Source: CAVSLM01 sp963728895 (GTDB taxonomy: Bacteria > Pseudomonadota > Gammaproteobacteria > JBBQDK01). Taken from it: a stretch of 64,000 bases of DNA. The notes under the pieces are model-generated. The model did not search any database and was not told where the DNA came from. It saw nothing but the letters and a program-made list of their open reading frames with translations. Of the stretch, positions 26,572-34,415 are shown piece by piece; position 1 is the first letter of the stretch, and every line of letters begins with the position of its first letter. Both the position numbers and the translations under genes were made by a program. The stretch lies in assembly GCA_963728895.1 (NCBI GenBank), contig CAVSLM010000001.1, positions 930,001-994,000 of the forward strand. The letters are read 5' to 3'.

Positions 26572-27693
26572 TCAGGTGTAGCCCCACAGTGCGGGCAGAT
26601 TGAGCGCCAGCGTGTCGTCGCGAGGGCAGGCGTCGGCGATGGTGAACGACTCGATGCTGGTGTCGCGACGCACCGGCCGGGCCAGCGCTCCTCCACGCGG
26701 ACTGAGGACGCTCACCACCAGCGGGGTGCGCGTGGTCTTTCCGCGCTTGATCACCACGGCGACCTCGCCATTCGACAAGCGCACGAAGGCTCCGGGTGGA
26801 AAGATGCCGAGCTCTTTGATGAAAGCCGAGCAAAGTTCCTCGTCGAATGCTTTCCCGCGCGCCAGAAACAGCTCGCGGAGCGCTTCCGTCGCCAGCATCG
26901 AGGGGCGGTCACCACGCTCGATCAACATGGCGGAGTAGCCGTCGGCGAGCGCAAGAATGCGCGCTTCCAACGAGATCGCCGACTGCTTCAATCCTTCCGG
27001 ATACCCGCTTCCGTCGATGCGCTCGTGGTGCTGCAACACCGCCGCCACCCATTCGGTGTCGGAGATGCCCGCAGCGCGGAGTAACGCCACACCTTCTTTT
27101 GGATGGTGATGGAGCTCCGCTCGCTGCGCGGGTGTGAGCGGCTCGCGCTGAGTGTGGATCGAGGTTTGCAGCTCGTGCATTCCGACATTGGCGGTGAGGG
27201 CCGCGGCGAGCATGAAGGCTCGCCGATCGTCGTCCAGCCCGCAGTGACGCCCCATCAGCTCGCAAAGGATGGCGGTATGGATCGGATGAATCAGCGGATA
27301 GGGAGCATCGTGGCAAAGCGCCACCACGCCCAGGGCGGCGTCGGGGTCCTGGCTGCAGAGCGACTGCAGGTCGTTCACGAAACGCAGCGCCCGTTGCGGG
27401 GATTCCGGCCTGCCGCGCACCAGGCCCGCAAAGATATGCGGCAGTCGGGTGATGAGCTCACCCAGGATTTCGAACGGCACCCACGTCGCCGGGTGCCCCG
27501 CGGCAGGATCGTCGTTGCTCTGTGGCTCGTCAGCCGTCATCTCCCGGTACATGCCGCGCTCCAGCAGCACCCCCAGGGCATGCTCGGAAGGGATGATTTC
27601 GCCCCGATTGAGGAGAAGGCGGCCGTGCTGGTCGTATACCGCCCAGGGGAGAGCACAGTGGACCCGCACGTCGTTTGAGCCGAGCCGGATCAT
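26572..27693 (-). CDS. HD-GYP domain protein with degenerate HD motif
   Basis: A 373-residue protein with a short N-terminal domain (RVHCALPWAVYDQHGRLLL), an HD-GYP domain (about 130-300) and a C-terminal segment of about 70 residues. HHERIDGSGYP is intact, but the position of the metal-binding HD pair, normally LLHDIGK, reads LTANVGM. HD-GYP enzymes hydrolyse c-di-GMP; loss of the HD pair suggests a binding or scaffold role. This degenerate form is known from other gammaproteobacteria. Single gene, convergent with xerD and divergent from dsbC over 235 bp. Confidence 0.85.
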   Translation of the reverse strand: MIRLGSNDVRVHCALPWAVYDQHGRLLLNRGEIIPSEHALGVLLERGMYREMTADEPQSNDDPAAGHPATWVPFEILGELITRLPHIFAGLVRGRPESPQRALRFVNDLQSLCSQDPDAALGVVALCHDAPYPLIHPIHTAILCELMGRHCGLDDDRRAFMLAAALTANVGMHELQTSIHTQREPLTPAQRAELHHHPKEGVALLRAAGISDTEWVAAVLQHHERIDGSGYPEGLKQSAISLEARILALADGYSAMLIERGDRPSMLATEALRELFLARGKAFDEELCSAFIKELGIFPPGAFVRLSNGEVAVVIKRGKTTRTPLVVSVLSPRGGALARPVRRDTSIESFTIADACPRDDTLALNLPALWGYT

Positions 27694-27928
27694 TTTTTTC
27701 CCAAGGACCCGTAGTTTGACGCGTGTTATCGATCAACGGACCTGGGCCTTGAGGACGCGGGGGGAACCGCGCACCGCCGCTGCACAGGGGCCAGAGATTG
27801 TCGGGCGGACGCGAATGCGGGACAATGCAGCCCGGCCCATGGCGTGTCGCGGTCGTCAGCACCACCGACGCTGCATCCAGGGCCGGCGCTGTTCCGGATC
27901 CCTGCCCTTCGATTGTGCGAGTGACCTC

Positions 27929-28663
27929 ATGGCCAAGAAACTCCTGTTAGCGATGATCCTGATTCCGGCATTCCTGGCGTCGGCGATGGGCGCCGAAGCG
28001 GCCGGGGATCATGCCGCCGTTCGAGAAATGCTGAAGGGCATGATCCCGGGGGCGGACCCCGACAGCATCCGGCCAACCCCGGTATCGGGTCTGCTGGAGG
28101 TCATGTACGGACCACAGGTGTTCTACGTCACGAGCGACGCCAAGTACATTCTGCAGGGCAATCTCCTCGACGTCGGCCGCAAGGCCAACCTGACCGAATC
28201 GCGCCGCGCTGATGCGCGTCTGGCGGCCCTGGGCAAGGTGGCGGAAGACCAGATGATCATCTTCTCGCCCAAGGAGTACAAACACACCATTACCGTGTTT
28301 ACCGATATCGATTGCGGGTACTGCCGCAAGCTGCACAGCGAGCGCGAGCAGTACGAGAAGGAGGGCATCCGCATCCGCTACATGGCCTATCCGCGCGCCG
28401 GCCTGAATTCCGAGTCCTATCAGAAGGCGGTGTCGGTCTGGTGTGCCAAAGACCGCGGCAAAGCCCTCACCGAAGCCAAGCTCGGTCATCCGGTCGAGGA
28501 GAAGAAATGCGACAATCCGGTCAAGGAGGAGTTCGAGCTGGGTGAGGCGCTGGGCGTCTCCGGAACGCCCACCATCGTCACCGACAACGGCGAGCTGCTG
28601 CCGGGCTACGTGCCCGCACAGCGTCTGGCGCAGATGCTGGATGCGCACAGCGCGGCGAACTGA
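27929..28663 (+). CDS. dsbC: Thiol:disulfide interchange protein DsbC
   Basis: A 244-residue periplasmic protein: signal peptide (KKLLLAMILIPAFLASAMG), N-terminal dimerisation domain with VMYGPQVFYVTSDAKYILQG, and a thioredoxin-like domain with the CGYC active site at 129-132, as in E. coli DsbC, and GTPTIV cis-proline region. It isomerises wrong disulfides and is kept reduced by DsbD. A second cysteine pair (VWCAKD and EKKCDN) matches the structural disulfide of the family. ATG 27929 is where the signal peptide begins; the frame upstream is not coding in character. Confidence 0.93.
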   Translation: MAKKLLLAMILIPAFLASAMGAEAAGDHAAVREMLKGMIPGADPDSIRPTPVSGLLEVMYGPQVFYVTSDAKYILQGNLLDVGRKANLTESRRADARLAALGKVAEDQMIIFSPKEYKHTITVFTDIDCGYCRKLHSEREQYEKEGIRIRYMAYPRAGLNSESYQKAVSVWCAKDRGKALTEAKLGHPVEEKKCDNPVKEEFELGEALGVSGTPTIVTDNGELLPGYVPAQRLAQMLDAHSAAN

Positions 28664-28687
28664 TCGACGCGCGACACCCACCAGACC

Positions 28688-28708
28688 CGCGCGGTTTCGG
28701 TCCGCGCG
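28688..28708. terminator. Hairpin between convergent dsbC and addA
   Basis: CGCGCGG and CCGCGCG pair over a seven-base TTTCGGT loop, 25 bp after dsbC. The following bases are only TT, so it is a weak intrinsic terminator at best. The 135 bp between the genes shows nothing else. Confidence 0.35.
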
Positions 28709-28798
28709 TTCCGAATGATCCGCGTGCTACACCTTGCGGTGCTCGCGGAGGCGGCTGCGAGGCAACCGCGGCCCTTCCCACTGTTGAATCCGCCTGTC

Positions 28799-31700
28799 CT
28801 ACGGCAACTGGTAAATCCCCGCGCAGGCGGTAAAGATCAGCACGGCGCGCACCGGCTTGCCGGGCCACAGGAGACGCACCGCTTCGCGGTAGCACCCGAG
28901 CTGGACGAGGTAGGGCCCGGCGAGCGCCGCCAGCCGGTCGCGCGTGGCCCCGGCGTGCGTCTTGTAGTCGACCACGGTCGCCTCTGCTTCCGTGACCACC
29001 AGGCGGTCGATGACGCCGTGCACCAGCCGTCCGCCGGACTGGTACTGCACCGGCACCTCGTTGTAGGCCTTGCGGTAGCGCGTAGGATCGTACAGCCACC
29101 GAAGGTCGGCCGCCTCCAGGAGCGATGCCACCTCGCCCCACCATTGCCGAAGCACGTCGCGCTCCGCGATTCCCAGCTCCACGCCGACCTGGCGCAGCAC
29201 AGTCTCTACGGGCGGGCGCGGCAGCACGCTGGCAAGCTGCAGCATGCGGTGCAAAGCCACGCCCCGGCGCTGCGCGGGCGAAGGCGCCGTCGCGTCATCG
29301 GATCGCGGTTCCGGGATATCCGCGGTGCTTGGAGTGACGGCTTCGGGCAGGCGCGGTGCCTGCAGAGGCTGGGCGAGCCGCGGGTCGACGACCAGACGGG
29401 GAACCTGCGCGGAGGGCCGGGCCGCGGACCGCGGCATGGTTCCCGATTCGCTCAGCACCAGAGAAGCATCCTGGCGCGGCTCGGCACCCACGCATTTGAG
29501 GATGGCGCCGTACCAGCCGAGCGCCTCACCCCGTCCCGGCGCGCACGCCGAGATAAACAGCAGCTGCCGGGCGCGGGTCATGGCCACGTACAACAGATTG
29601 GCGTCTTCGCGCTGCTGCGCCTGCAGCTCGGCATCCAGCAGCGCGCGGCTCACCGCATCGAGCTGCGGGCGTTTGCCGGCGAGCAGGAAGTGGTTCGGCC
29701 GTTCCGAGTCGGCGGGCCAGCCGATCACGGCCTGGAAGGCAGCCGGCGCATGTGGGCTGGATGCGGCATCCACGATGAACACCGCCGGGGCCTCGAGTCC
29801 TTTGGCGGCGTGGATGGTCAGCATCCGCACGCGGCCGGCGGCGTCCACCACCGGTGCTGCATCCGGGGCGTCGCGGCTATCGGCACGCAGCTCGCGCAGC
29901 CGCGACAGGAATCGTGGCAGGCTGGGATAGCGACCACTGTCGACCTCCAGCGCCAGTTCGATGAACCGCGTGAGGTTGGCGCCGACCCGTCCGCGCAGCG
30001 CCTGGGGGAACGCCGCTTCGTAGCGCGCCGGAACGTCCCCTTCACTGTAGATGCGATCCAGCAGATCGTGTACCGGAATGCGCCCGACGAGCTCACGCCA
30101 CCGCCCCAGCCAGCGGGCGGCGCGGGCGAGCGGGGCCTCGGGCGGAAGCGCAGGCGCAAGGTCCTGCAGGCGCCCGATCCAGTGACCGGAGCCCTTTGCC
30201 AGACGCGCCAGATCGTCGTCGCCGACCGCGAACATCGGCGAGCGCAATACCTGCACCAGCGCAAGATTGTCGAACGGCGCAATCAGTACCTCGAGCAGCG
30301 CCACCAGGTCGCGTACCTCCAGACTCTCCAGCAGCGCCCCGCGCTCGGCACCCACGTAGGGCACCCCCGCATCGCGCAGGGCACACTCGTACTGCGCAGC
30401 ATGGATACGATTACGCAACAGGATGAAAATGTCGTCGCAGGTTAACGGTCGCGCCTTCTCCCCGGCGCCGATCACCGTGCCAGCGTCCAGGAGCGCACGA
30501 ATGCGCGCGGCGACCCGCTGTCCCTCGCGGTAGTGGCGCTGATCCTCCTCCAGCACACGCGGTGCATGCAGCGGATTGCGCAGCCCCTGCACCGCGCGCG
30601 CGGGTGCTGGGGGCTCGGCGTTTACCAGCGGCAGGAGCTCCGCACGTCCCCAGAGCGTCCCATGGTGGGTGGTGTGCGGCTCGAAGGCGTCGATCAGTGA
30701 GGCAAGAGGATCGTTGCCGAACACCCGGTTGACGGCATCGACCACCGCCGGTGCGGCGCGCCACGAGATGTTCATGGTGTGGCGCTCGCCGTGCACGTTG
30801 CGCGTCAGCCAGTCTGCGGCGGTGCCGAGAAGGCGGGGCTCGGCGCGCCGGAAGCGATAGATCGACTGCTTGGCGTCGCCCACCAGGAACACGCTGCGGG
30901 CGCGCTCCGGCATGCCGGCGGCCATTTCCTGCAACAACGGGAGAAGCAGGCGCCACTGGGTGGGATTGGTATCCTGGAATTCATCCACCAGCAGATGCTC
31001 GATGCGCTGGTCGAGCTTGTACTGTACCCACTCGGCGTTGTCCGAGTGATTCAGCAGGCAATAGGTCTTCCACTCGAGATCGGTGAAATCGAGCGCCCGC
31101 CGCTCCTCCTTGAGACGCTGGAAGTGTGCCAGCAGTCCGGTTCCGGCGCGGTACCAGGCGCTCGAGAGACGCAGCGTGGCAGCGCGGGCGTCGTGCTCGC
31201 GCAGCTCATCGAGCCGCGCGCAGAGTGTCTCATGCAGGCTCAGAAAGCGCGCCTGCGCCGCTTCGCCCATGGACCTGACCTGGGTATTGCCTGGCCTGCG
31301 CGCGCGCGGCGTTCCGCCAAGCGTCAGGAACACCCCGGCCACCTGCTCCAGGCGCAGCGCCGGATCCGACCCCCCGGTGAGCGCCCGTTCCAGGAGCTCG
31401 GCGTGTCTTGCGTTTGCCGCGGTCGGATGCCGGCGCAGGAGCGCGGCGAATTCCACCAGATCGGCGAGACAACGCTGGGAGAAGAATTCGGCCGTCGCAT
31501 CGACATCGGGATCGATTTCCAGGCGCTGCCGAAGCAACGCCTCGGCGTGCGCAACAGGATCCTCACCCGCGGTGTACGCCCACCAGTCGCTGCGGTGCCG
31601 CAGAAAGGACTCGAGCGCCGTCCGCGTGTTGTACAGATTGCCACAGGCGTCGAGCAGCGCCTCCAGGGCGGATGCGAGCGGCCCATCGGGGGCGGCGGTC

Positions 31701-32170
31701 GCTTCCGTGAACAGCGCCTCCCAGGCTTCGTTCTCCAGGGAAGCGGTGGCTTCGAGCAGCTCGAAGCCGGGAGGAATCTGCGCCTCCAGCGGAAAACGGC
31801 GCAGCAGCTCCTGGCACAGAGCGTGGAAGGTGAGTGTGCGTATCGGACGTTCACAGAGCAGGTGCTGCTGATAGAGACAGCGCGCCCGTTGCCGGAGCAC
31901 GGCGTCCGCGACGACGCCGATTTCGCCAAGCGCAAGGTTCAGCTCGGTCTCGCCGCAGGCGGCGAGGTGAAACAGGCGCTCGGCGAGCCGGGATTGCATT
32001 TCTGCGGCGGCCTTGCGGGTGAAGGTTACCGCCAGGATGTGCTCGGGGCGCGCGCCGTGCAGCAGCAGGCGCACCAGGCGCGTCACCAGGAGCCAGGTCT
32101 TGCCGGTGCCGGCGGAGGCGAGCACTGCCGCGTTGCGTTGTGGCGCGGTAGCCTGCAGCAGGTCCGTCAT
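28799..32170 (-). CDS. addA: AddA-like double-strand break repair helicase-nuclease
   Basis: A 1,123-residue UvrD/Rep-family enzyme: Walker A LASAGTGKTWLL, AVTFTRKAAAEMQSRL, LLVDEFQDTNPTQW, GDAKQSIYRFRRA, RMLTIHAAKGLEAPAVF and YVAMTRAR cover the superfamily 1 helicase motifs. The C-terminal part has HGVIDRLV and ATVVDYKTH, the PD-(D/E)XK nuclease residues. With the AddB-like protein at 34416 it should resect double-strand ends. It starts only 7 bp after the bufC stop, so it appears co-transcribed with the bufferin genes, while addB lies on the other side of them. The subfamily (AddA or another RecB-like type) should be tested by phylogeny. Confidence 0.88.
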   Translation of the reverse strand: MTDLLQATAPQRNAAVLASAGTGKTWLLVTRLVRLLLHGARPEHILAVTFTRKAAAEMQSRLAERLFHLAACGETELNLALGEIGVVADAVLRQRARCLYQQHLLCERPIRTLTFHALCQELLRRFPLEAQIPPGFELLEATASLENEAWEALFTEATAAPDGPLASALEALLDACGNLYNTRTALESFLRHRSDWWAYTAGEDPVAHAEALLRQRLEIDPDVDATAEFFSQRCLADLVEFAALLRRHPTAANARHAELLERALTGGSDPALRLEQVAGVFLTLGGTPRARRPGNTQVRSMGEAAQARFLSLHETLCARLDELREHDARAATLRLSSAWYRAGTGLLAHFQRLKEERRALDFTDLEWKTYCLLNHSDNAEWVQYKLDQRIEHLLVDEFQDTNPTQWRLLLPLLQEMAAGMPERARSVFLVGDAKQSIYRFRRAEPRLLGTAADWLTRNVHGERHTMNISWRAAPAVVDAVNRVFGNDPLASLIDAFEPHTTHHGTLWGRAELLPLVNAEPPAPARAVQGLRNPLHAPRVLEEDQRHYREGQRVAARIRALLDAGTVIGAGEKARPLTCDDIFILLRNRIHAAQYECALRDAGVPYVGAERGALLESLEVRDLVALLEVLIAPFDNLALVQVLRSPMFAVGDDDLARLAKGSGHWIGRLQDLAPALPPEAPLARAARWLGRWRELVGRIPVHDLLDRIYSEGDVPARYEAAFPQALRGRVGANLTRFIELALEVDSGRYPSLPRFLSRLRELRADSRDAPDAAPVVDAAGRVRMLTIHAAKGLEAPAVFIVDAASSPHAPAAFQAVIGWPADSERPNHFLLAGKRPQLDAVSRALLDAELQAQQREDANLLYVAMTRARQLLFISACAPGRGEALGWYGAILKCVGAEPRQDASLVLSESGTMPRSAARPSAQVPRLVVDPRLAQPLQAPRLPEAVTPSTADIPEPRSDDATAPSPAQRRGVALHRMLQLASVLPRPPVETVLRQVGVELGIAERDVLRQWWGEVASLLEAADLRWLYDPTRYRKAYNEVPVQYQSGGRLVHGVIDRLVVTEAEATVVDYKTHAGATRDRLAALAGPYLVQLGCYREAVRLLWPGKPVRAVLIFTACAGIYQLP

Positions 32171-32174
32171 GGCC

Positions 32175-32963
32175 TCAGGCAGACTGCGCGATGCACACTA
32201 TTCCTTCGCCGACCCAACGCTTCAGCAGGATGGCCGATTGCAGGGGCACGTCCTCTTGCGGAACCCAGTCGCACAGACCGGTGCAGAGCTCTGCGAAGCT
32301 GGGACAGTGCTTGTCGAGCTGACCCAGCGCCCACGCTTCGGCGGGTCCCAGCGAGCGGAAATAGCTTTGCAGTTCGTGCCGCCACAGCACCCAGGCGACC
32401 GGGGCGGGCTCCGCCTCGGGCGTGCGCGGATCCTGCCCGCCGGTTGCCGCGCGCCACAACGCAGGCACGTTCCACGCCAGGTCGAGCCGGCGTACGCTGG
32501 GGTGCAGCGCCAGGCGCAGGTACGGCCAGGCATCGGGGGGGAATGCGGCGAGATCCGCCTCGCGCAGCGGAGCGCGGTCGGCGGCGTCGTAGGTCGCGGC
32601 AAGCGCCCACTCGAAGGCGGCCATTTCCGACAGCACCGGCAAATCGCGGTACGCCGACTCGTCCCGAAGGAAATCCGCCAGGTGCTCGCCGAAGTAGCGG
32701 ATGGAGAAATGCTGCGACGGATGGTGCTCGATGTATTCCCTGCCGATGCGCTCGAAGCGCTCGTCGCCCGCCAGGGTGTGCAGCGCCGGGAAGTCCACTG
32801 CCAGCGCCTCCAGGAGGCGCAGCCGGTAGGCGTCGCTGTAGATGCGCAGGCGTGTGGCACCATCGGCCCGCGCGCTGCCGGCTATTTCCCGGGCGATTTG
32901 CGCGTCCCCGTTCAGCACGTGGGCCTGCAGCGCGCGTTGCAGGCTGCGCAGGTCGTCGCTCAC
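32175..32963 (-). CDS. bufC: DUF2063 protein, bufferin maturation partner BufC
   Basis: A 262-residue protein with the DUF2063 N-terminal half (LQRALQAHVLNGD, RLRIYSDAYRLRLLEALAVD, YIEHHPSQHFSIRYFGEHLA) and a variable C-terminal half. DUF2063 proteins act as the recognition partner that brings the precursor peptide to the MNIO oxidase. Its start overlaps the bufB stop as ATGA and it ends just before addA. The N-terminal family match and operon position make the assignment firm. Confidence 0.88.
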   Translation of the reverse strand: MSDDLRSLQRALQAHVLNGDAQIAREIAGSARADGATRLRIYSDAYRLRLLEALAVDFPALHTLAGDERFERIGREYIEHHPSQHFSIRYFGEHLADFLRDESAYRDLPVLSEMAAFEWALAATYDAADRAPLREADLAAFPPDAWPYLRLALHPSVRRLDLAWNVPALWRAATGGQDPRTPEAEPAPVAWVLWRHELQSYFRSLGPAEAWALGQLDKHCPSFAELCTGLCDWVPQEDVPLQSAILLKRWVGEGIVCIAQSA

Positions 32964-33814
32964 GTCGCGGCGGCGCCGCTTGCGAAAACGATGGCGCGCG
33001 CCTGTTCGAGCTCGGCGAGCAACTCTTCGAGCGGTGGGATGCAGTCGTCGCGCTCGATCATGGTCGAGACCGGTCCGAAGCGGCGCACCGCGGCCGCATA
33101 CAGCTCCCAGACCGGATCGATGATCGGTGCATCATGCGTGTCGACAATGTAGGCCCCGTGGTTGCGGTGCCCAGCCAGGTGGATCTGCTGCACCCGCTCG
33201 CCCGGTATGCCCGCCAGGTACTGCAGCGGATCGAAATCGTGGTTGTAGGCGCTCACGTAGACGTTGTTGACGTCGAGCAGCATGAGGCAGTCGGCTTCCT
33301 CGAGCACGGCACGCACGAACTCCCATTCGGTAAGCGCCGAGGCCTTGTAGGTCACGTAGCTCGACACGTTTTCCAGCAGCATGCGCCGGCCCAGCGCATC
33401 CTGCACCCGGCGCACGCGGGCGCTCACGTGGCGGACGGCCTCCTCGGTGTAGGGCAGCGGCAGGAGGTCGTGCAGGTGAACGCCGTCCAGGCCCGTCCAG
33501 CACAGGTGATCGGAGATCCAGGCAGGCTCGATGCGCCGCGCCAACGCCCGGAGCTGTGCAAGATAGTTGTCATTGAGCGGATCGCAGCCGCCGACGGACA
33601 GCGACACGCCGTGCAGCACCACGGGATAGTGCTCGCGCACGCGTTCCAGGTAGTGCAGTGGTTTGCCGCCGGGGACCAGGTAGTTTTCGGTGAGCGCCTC
33701 GAACCAGTCCACCGTCGGACGCCAATCGAGTATGTCCAGGTAGTGCCGCGGCCGCAGCCCCAGTCCGAAGCCGAGGTCTGGCAGGCTGCGCGCGGGTGCG
33801 CTGCCGGGCGCCAT
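32960..33814 (-). CDS. bufB: DUF692 multinuclear non-heme iron oxidase (MNIO), BufB
   Basis: A 284-residue TIM-barrel oxidase. LGFGLGLRPRHY, EALTENYLV, VVLHGVSLSVGG, WISDHLCW, LLENVSSYV, LLDVNNVYVSAYNH, IHLAGH and DTHDAPI carry the His, Asp and Glu residues that bind two or three irons in this family. MNIOs modify cysteines of RiPP precursors; in bufferins they make thiooxazoles that chelate copper. I place the start at ATG 33814 after GAAGAGGGA; an open stretch to 33994 overlaps bufA and is not family-like. It overlaps bufC by 4 bp. Confidence 0.92.
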   Translation of the reverse strand: MAPGSAPARSLPDLGFGLGLRPRHYLDILDWRPTVDWFEALTENYLVPGGKPLHYLERVREHYPVVLHGVSLSVGGCDPLNDNYLAQLRALARRIEPAWISDHLCWTGLDGVHLHDLLPLPYTEEAVRHVSARVRRVQDALGRRMLLENVSSYVTYKASALTEWEFVRAVLEEADCLMLLDVNNVYVSAYNHDFDPLQYLAGIPGERVQQIHLAGHRNHGAYIVDTHDAPIIDPVWELYAAAVRRFGPVSTMIERDDCIPPLEELLAELEQARAIVFASGAAAT

Positions 33815-33896
33815 GGGTCCCTCTTCGCCGCACGCCAGCGCCCCGGCTGCGGGGGGAGGGCGGGCGCACGCTGCGCCCGCCCCACACGATCTGCCA

Positions 33897-34163
33897 TCAA
33901 TGCTCGATGACCGTGCCGCCCTTCTCAGCGCATTCTTCCTTGGTGGCGTGAACCCAGCCCTGACCTTTGCAGCTGTTATGGCCCTTGCAGGCATTGTTGG
34001 CGGAAGCGCACTCGGAAGTGCCCTTGCAGGCGTTGATGCCCATGCACGCCACCTGTGCGGCGGCGCCGGTTTCTTCGGCTGCGGGCACGGTAGCAGTGGC
34101 GAACAGCGCCGCAGCGCTGGAGGCGAGCAGCAGCCCGGTCAGCTTCTTCTTGCTCGGTGTCAT
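33897..34163 (-). CDS. bufA: Bufferin-type precursor peptide, BufA2-like, six cysteines
   Basis: An 88-residue secreted peptide: basic start (MTPSKKK), hydrophobic signal segment, likely cleavage near residue 28, then a Gly/Cys-rich core with cysteines at 40, 46, 52, 59, 65 and 78. Repeated NACKG and NSCKGQGW elements and the ending EECAEKGGT are typical of the six-cysteine bufferin group. Translation start is clear: AGGAGGAGAA precedes the ATG at 34163. Modified by BufB and BufC encoded directly downstream. Expected role is copper sequestration in the periplasm, known for related peptides and inferred here. Confidence 0.88.
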   Translation of the reverse strand: MTPSKKKLTGLLLASSAAALFATATVPAAEETGAAAQVACMGINACKGTSECASANNACKGHNSCKGQGWVHATKEECAEKGGTVIEH

Positions 34164-34253
34164 AGCGAATTCTCCTCCTGGTTCTAGTGGTGGATGTGGC
34201 CGAGAGGCTGCAGTCCGGCGGGATTGCGAAGGACCTGCCTTGCGGACGGCCTA

Positions 34254-34281
34254 GCTTAACCGAACGGCGTTGAAAAGTTCC
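34254..34281 (-). promoter_or_regulatory. Possible ECF-sigma promoter of the bufferin operon
   Basis: On the minus strand GGAACTTTTC (complement of 34272-34281) resembles ECF sigma factor -35 elements, with GTTAAGC at 34254-34260 as a possible -10, about 90 bp before bufA. The 252 bp between addB and bufA otherwise shows nothing I can name. Related buf operons are known to be under ECF sigma control, but no sigma gene is visible here. Confidence 0.35.
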
Positions 34282-34415
34282 ATCACATCGATTCCGCCGT
34301 GCCTCTCCACCGCCGTCCGGTGAGAGATGCGGGCAATCGGGCAGGGGCGGGCCGCGAGCCCCTGCAGTGGCGAGGGGCCGCGCTGCGCGTTTGCGAGACG
34401 CACGGCTGCGCGCCC

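Noticed and set aside
30779..33910. A plus-strand open frame of more than 1,000 codons opposite addA, bufC and bufB
   Set aside because: It is a mirror of three well-supported minus-strand genes in G+C-rich DNA, has no recognisable domain and crosses several gene borders.
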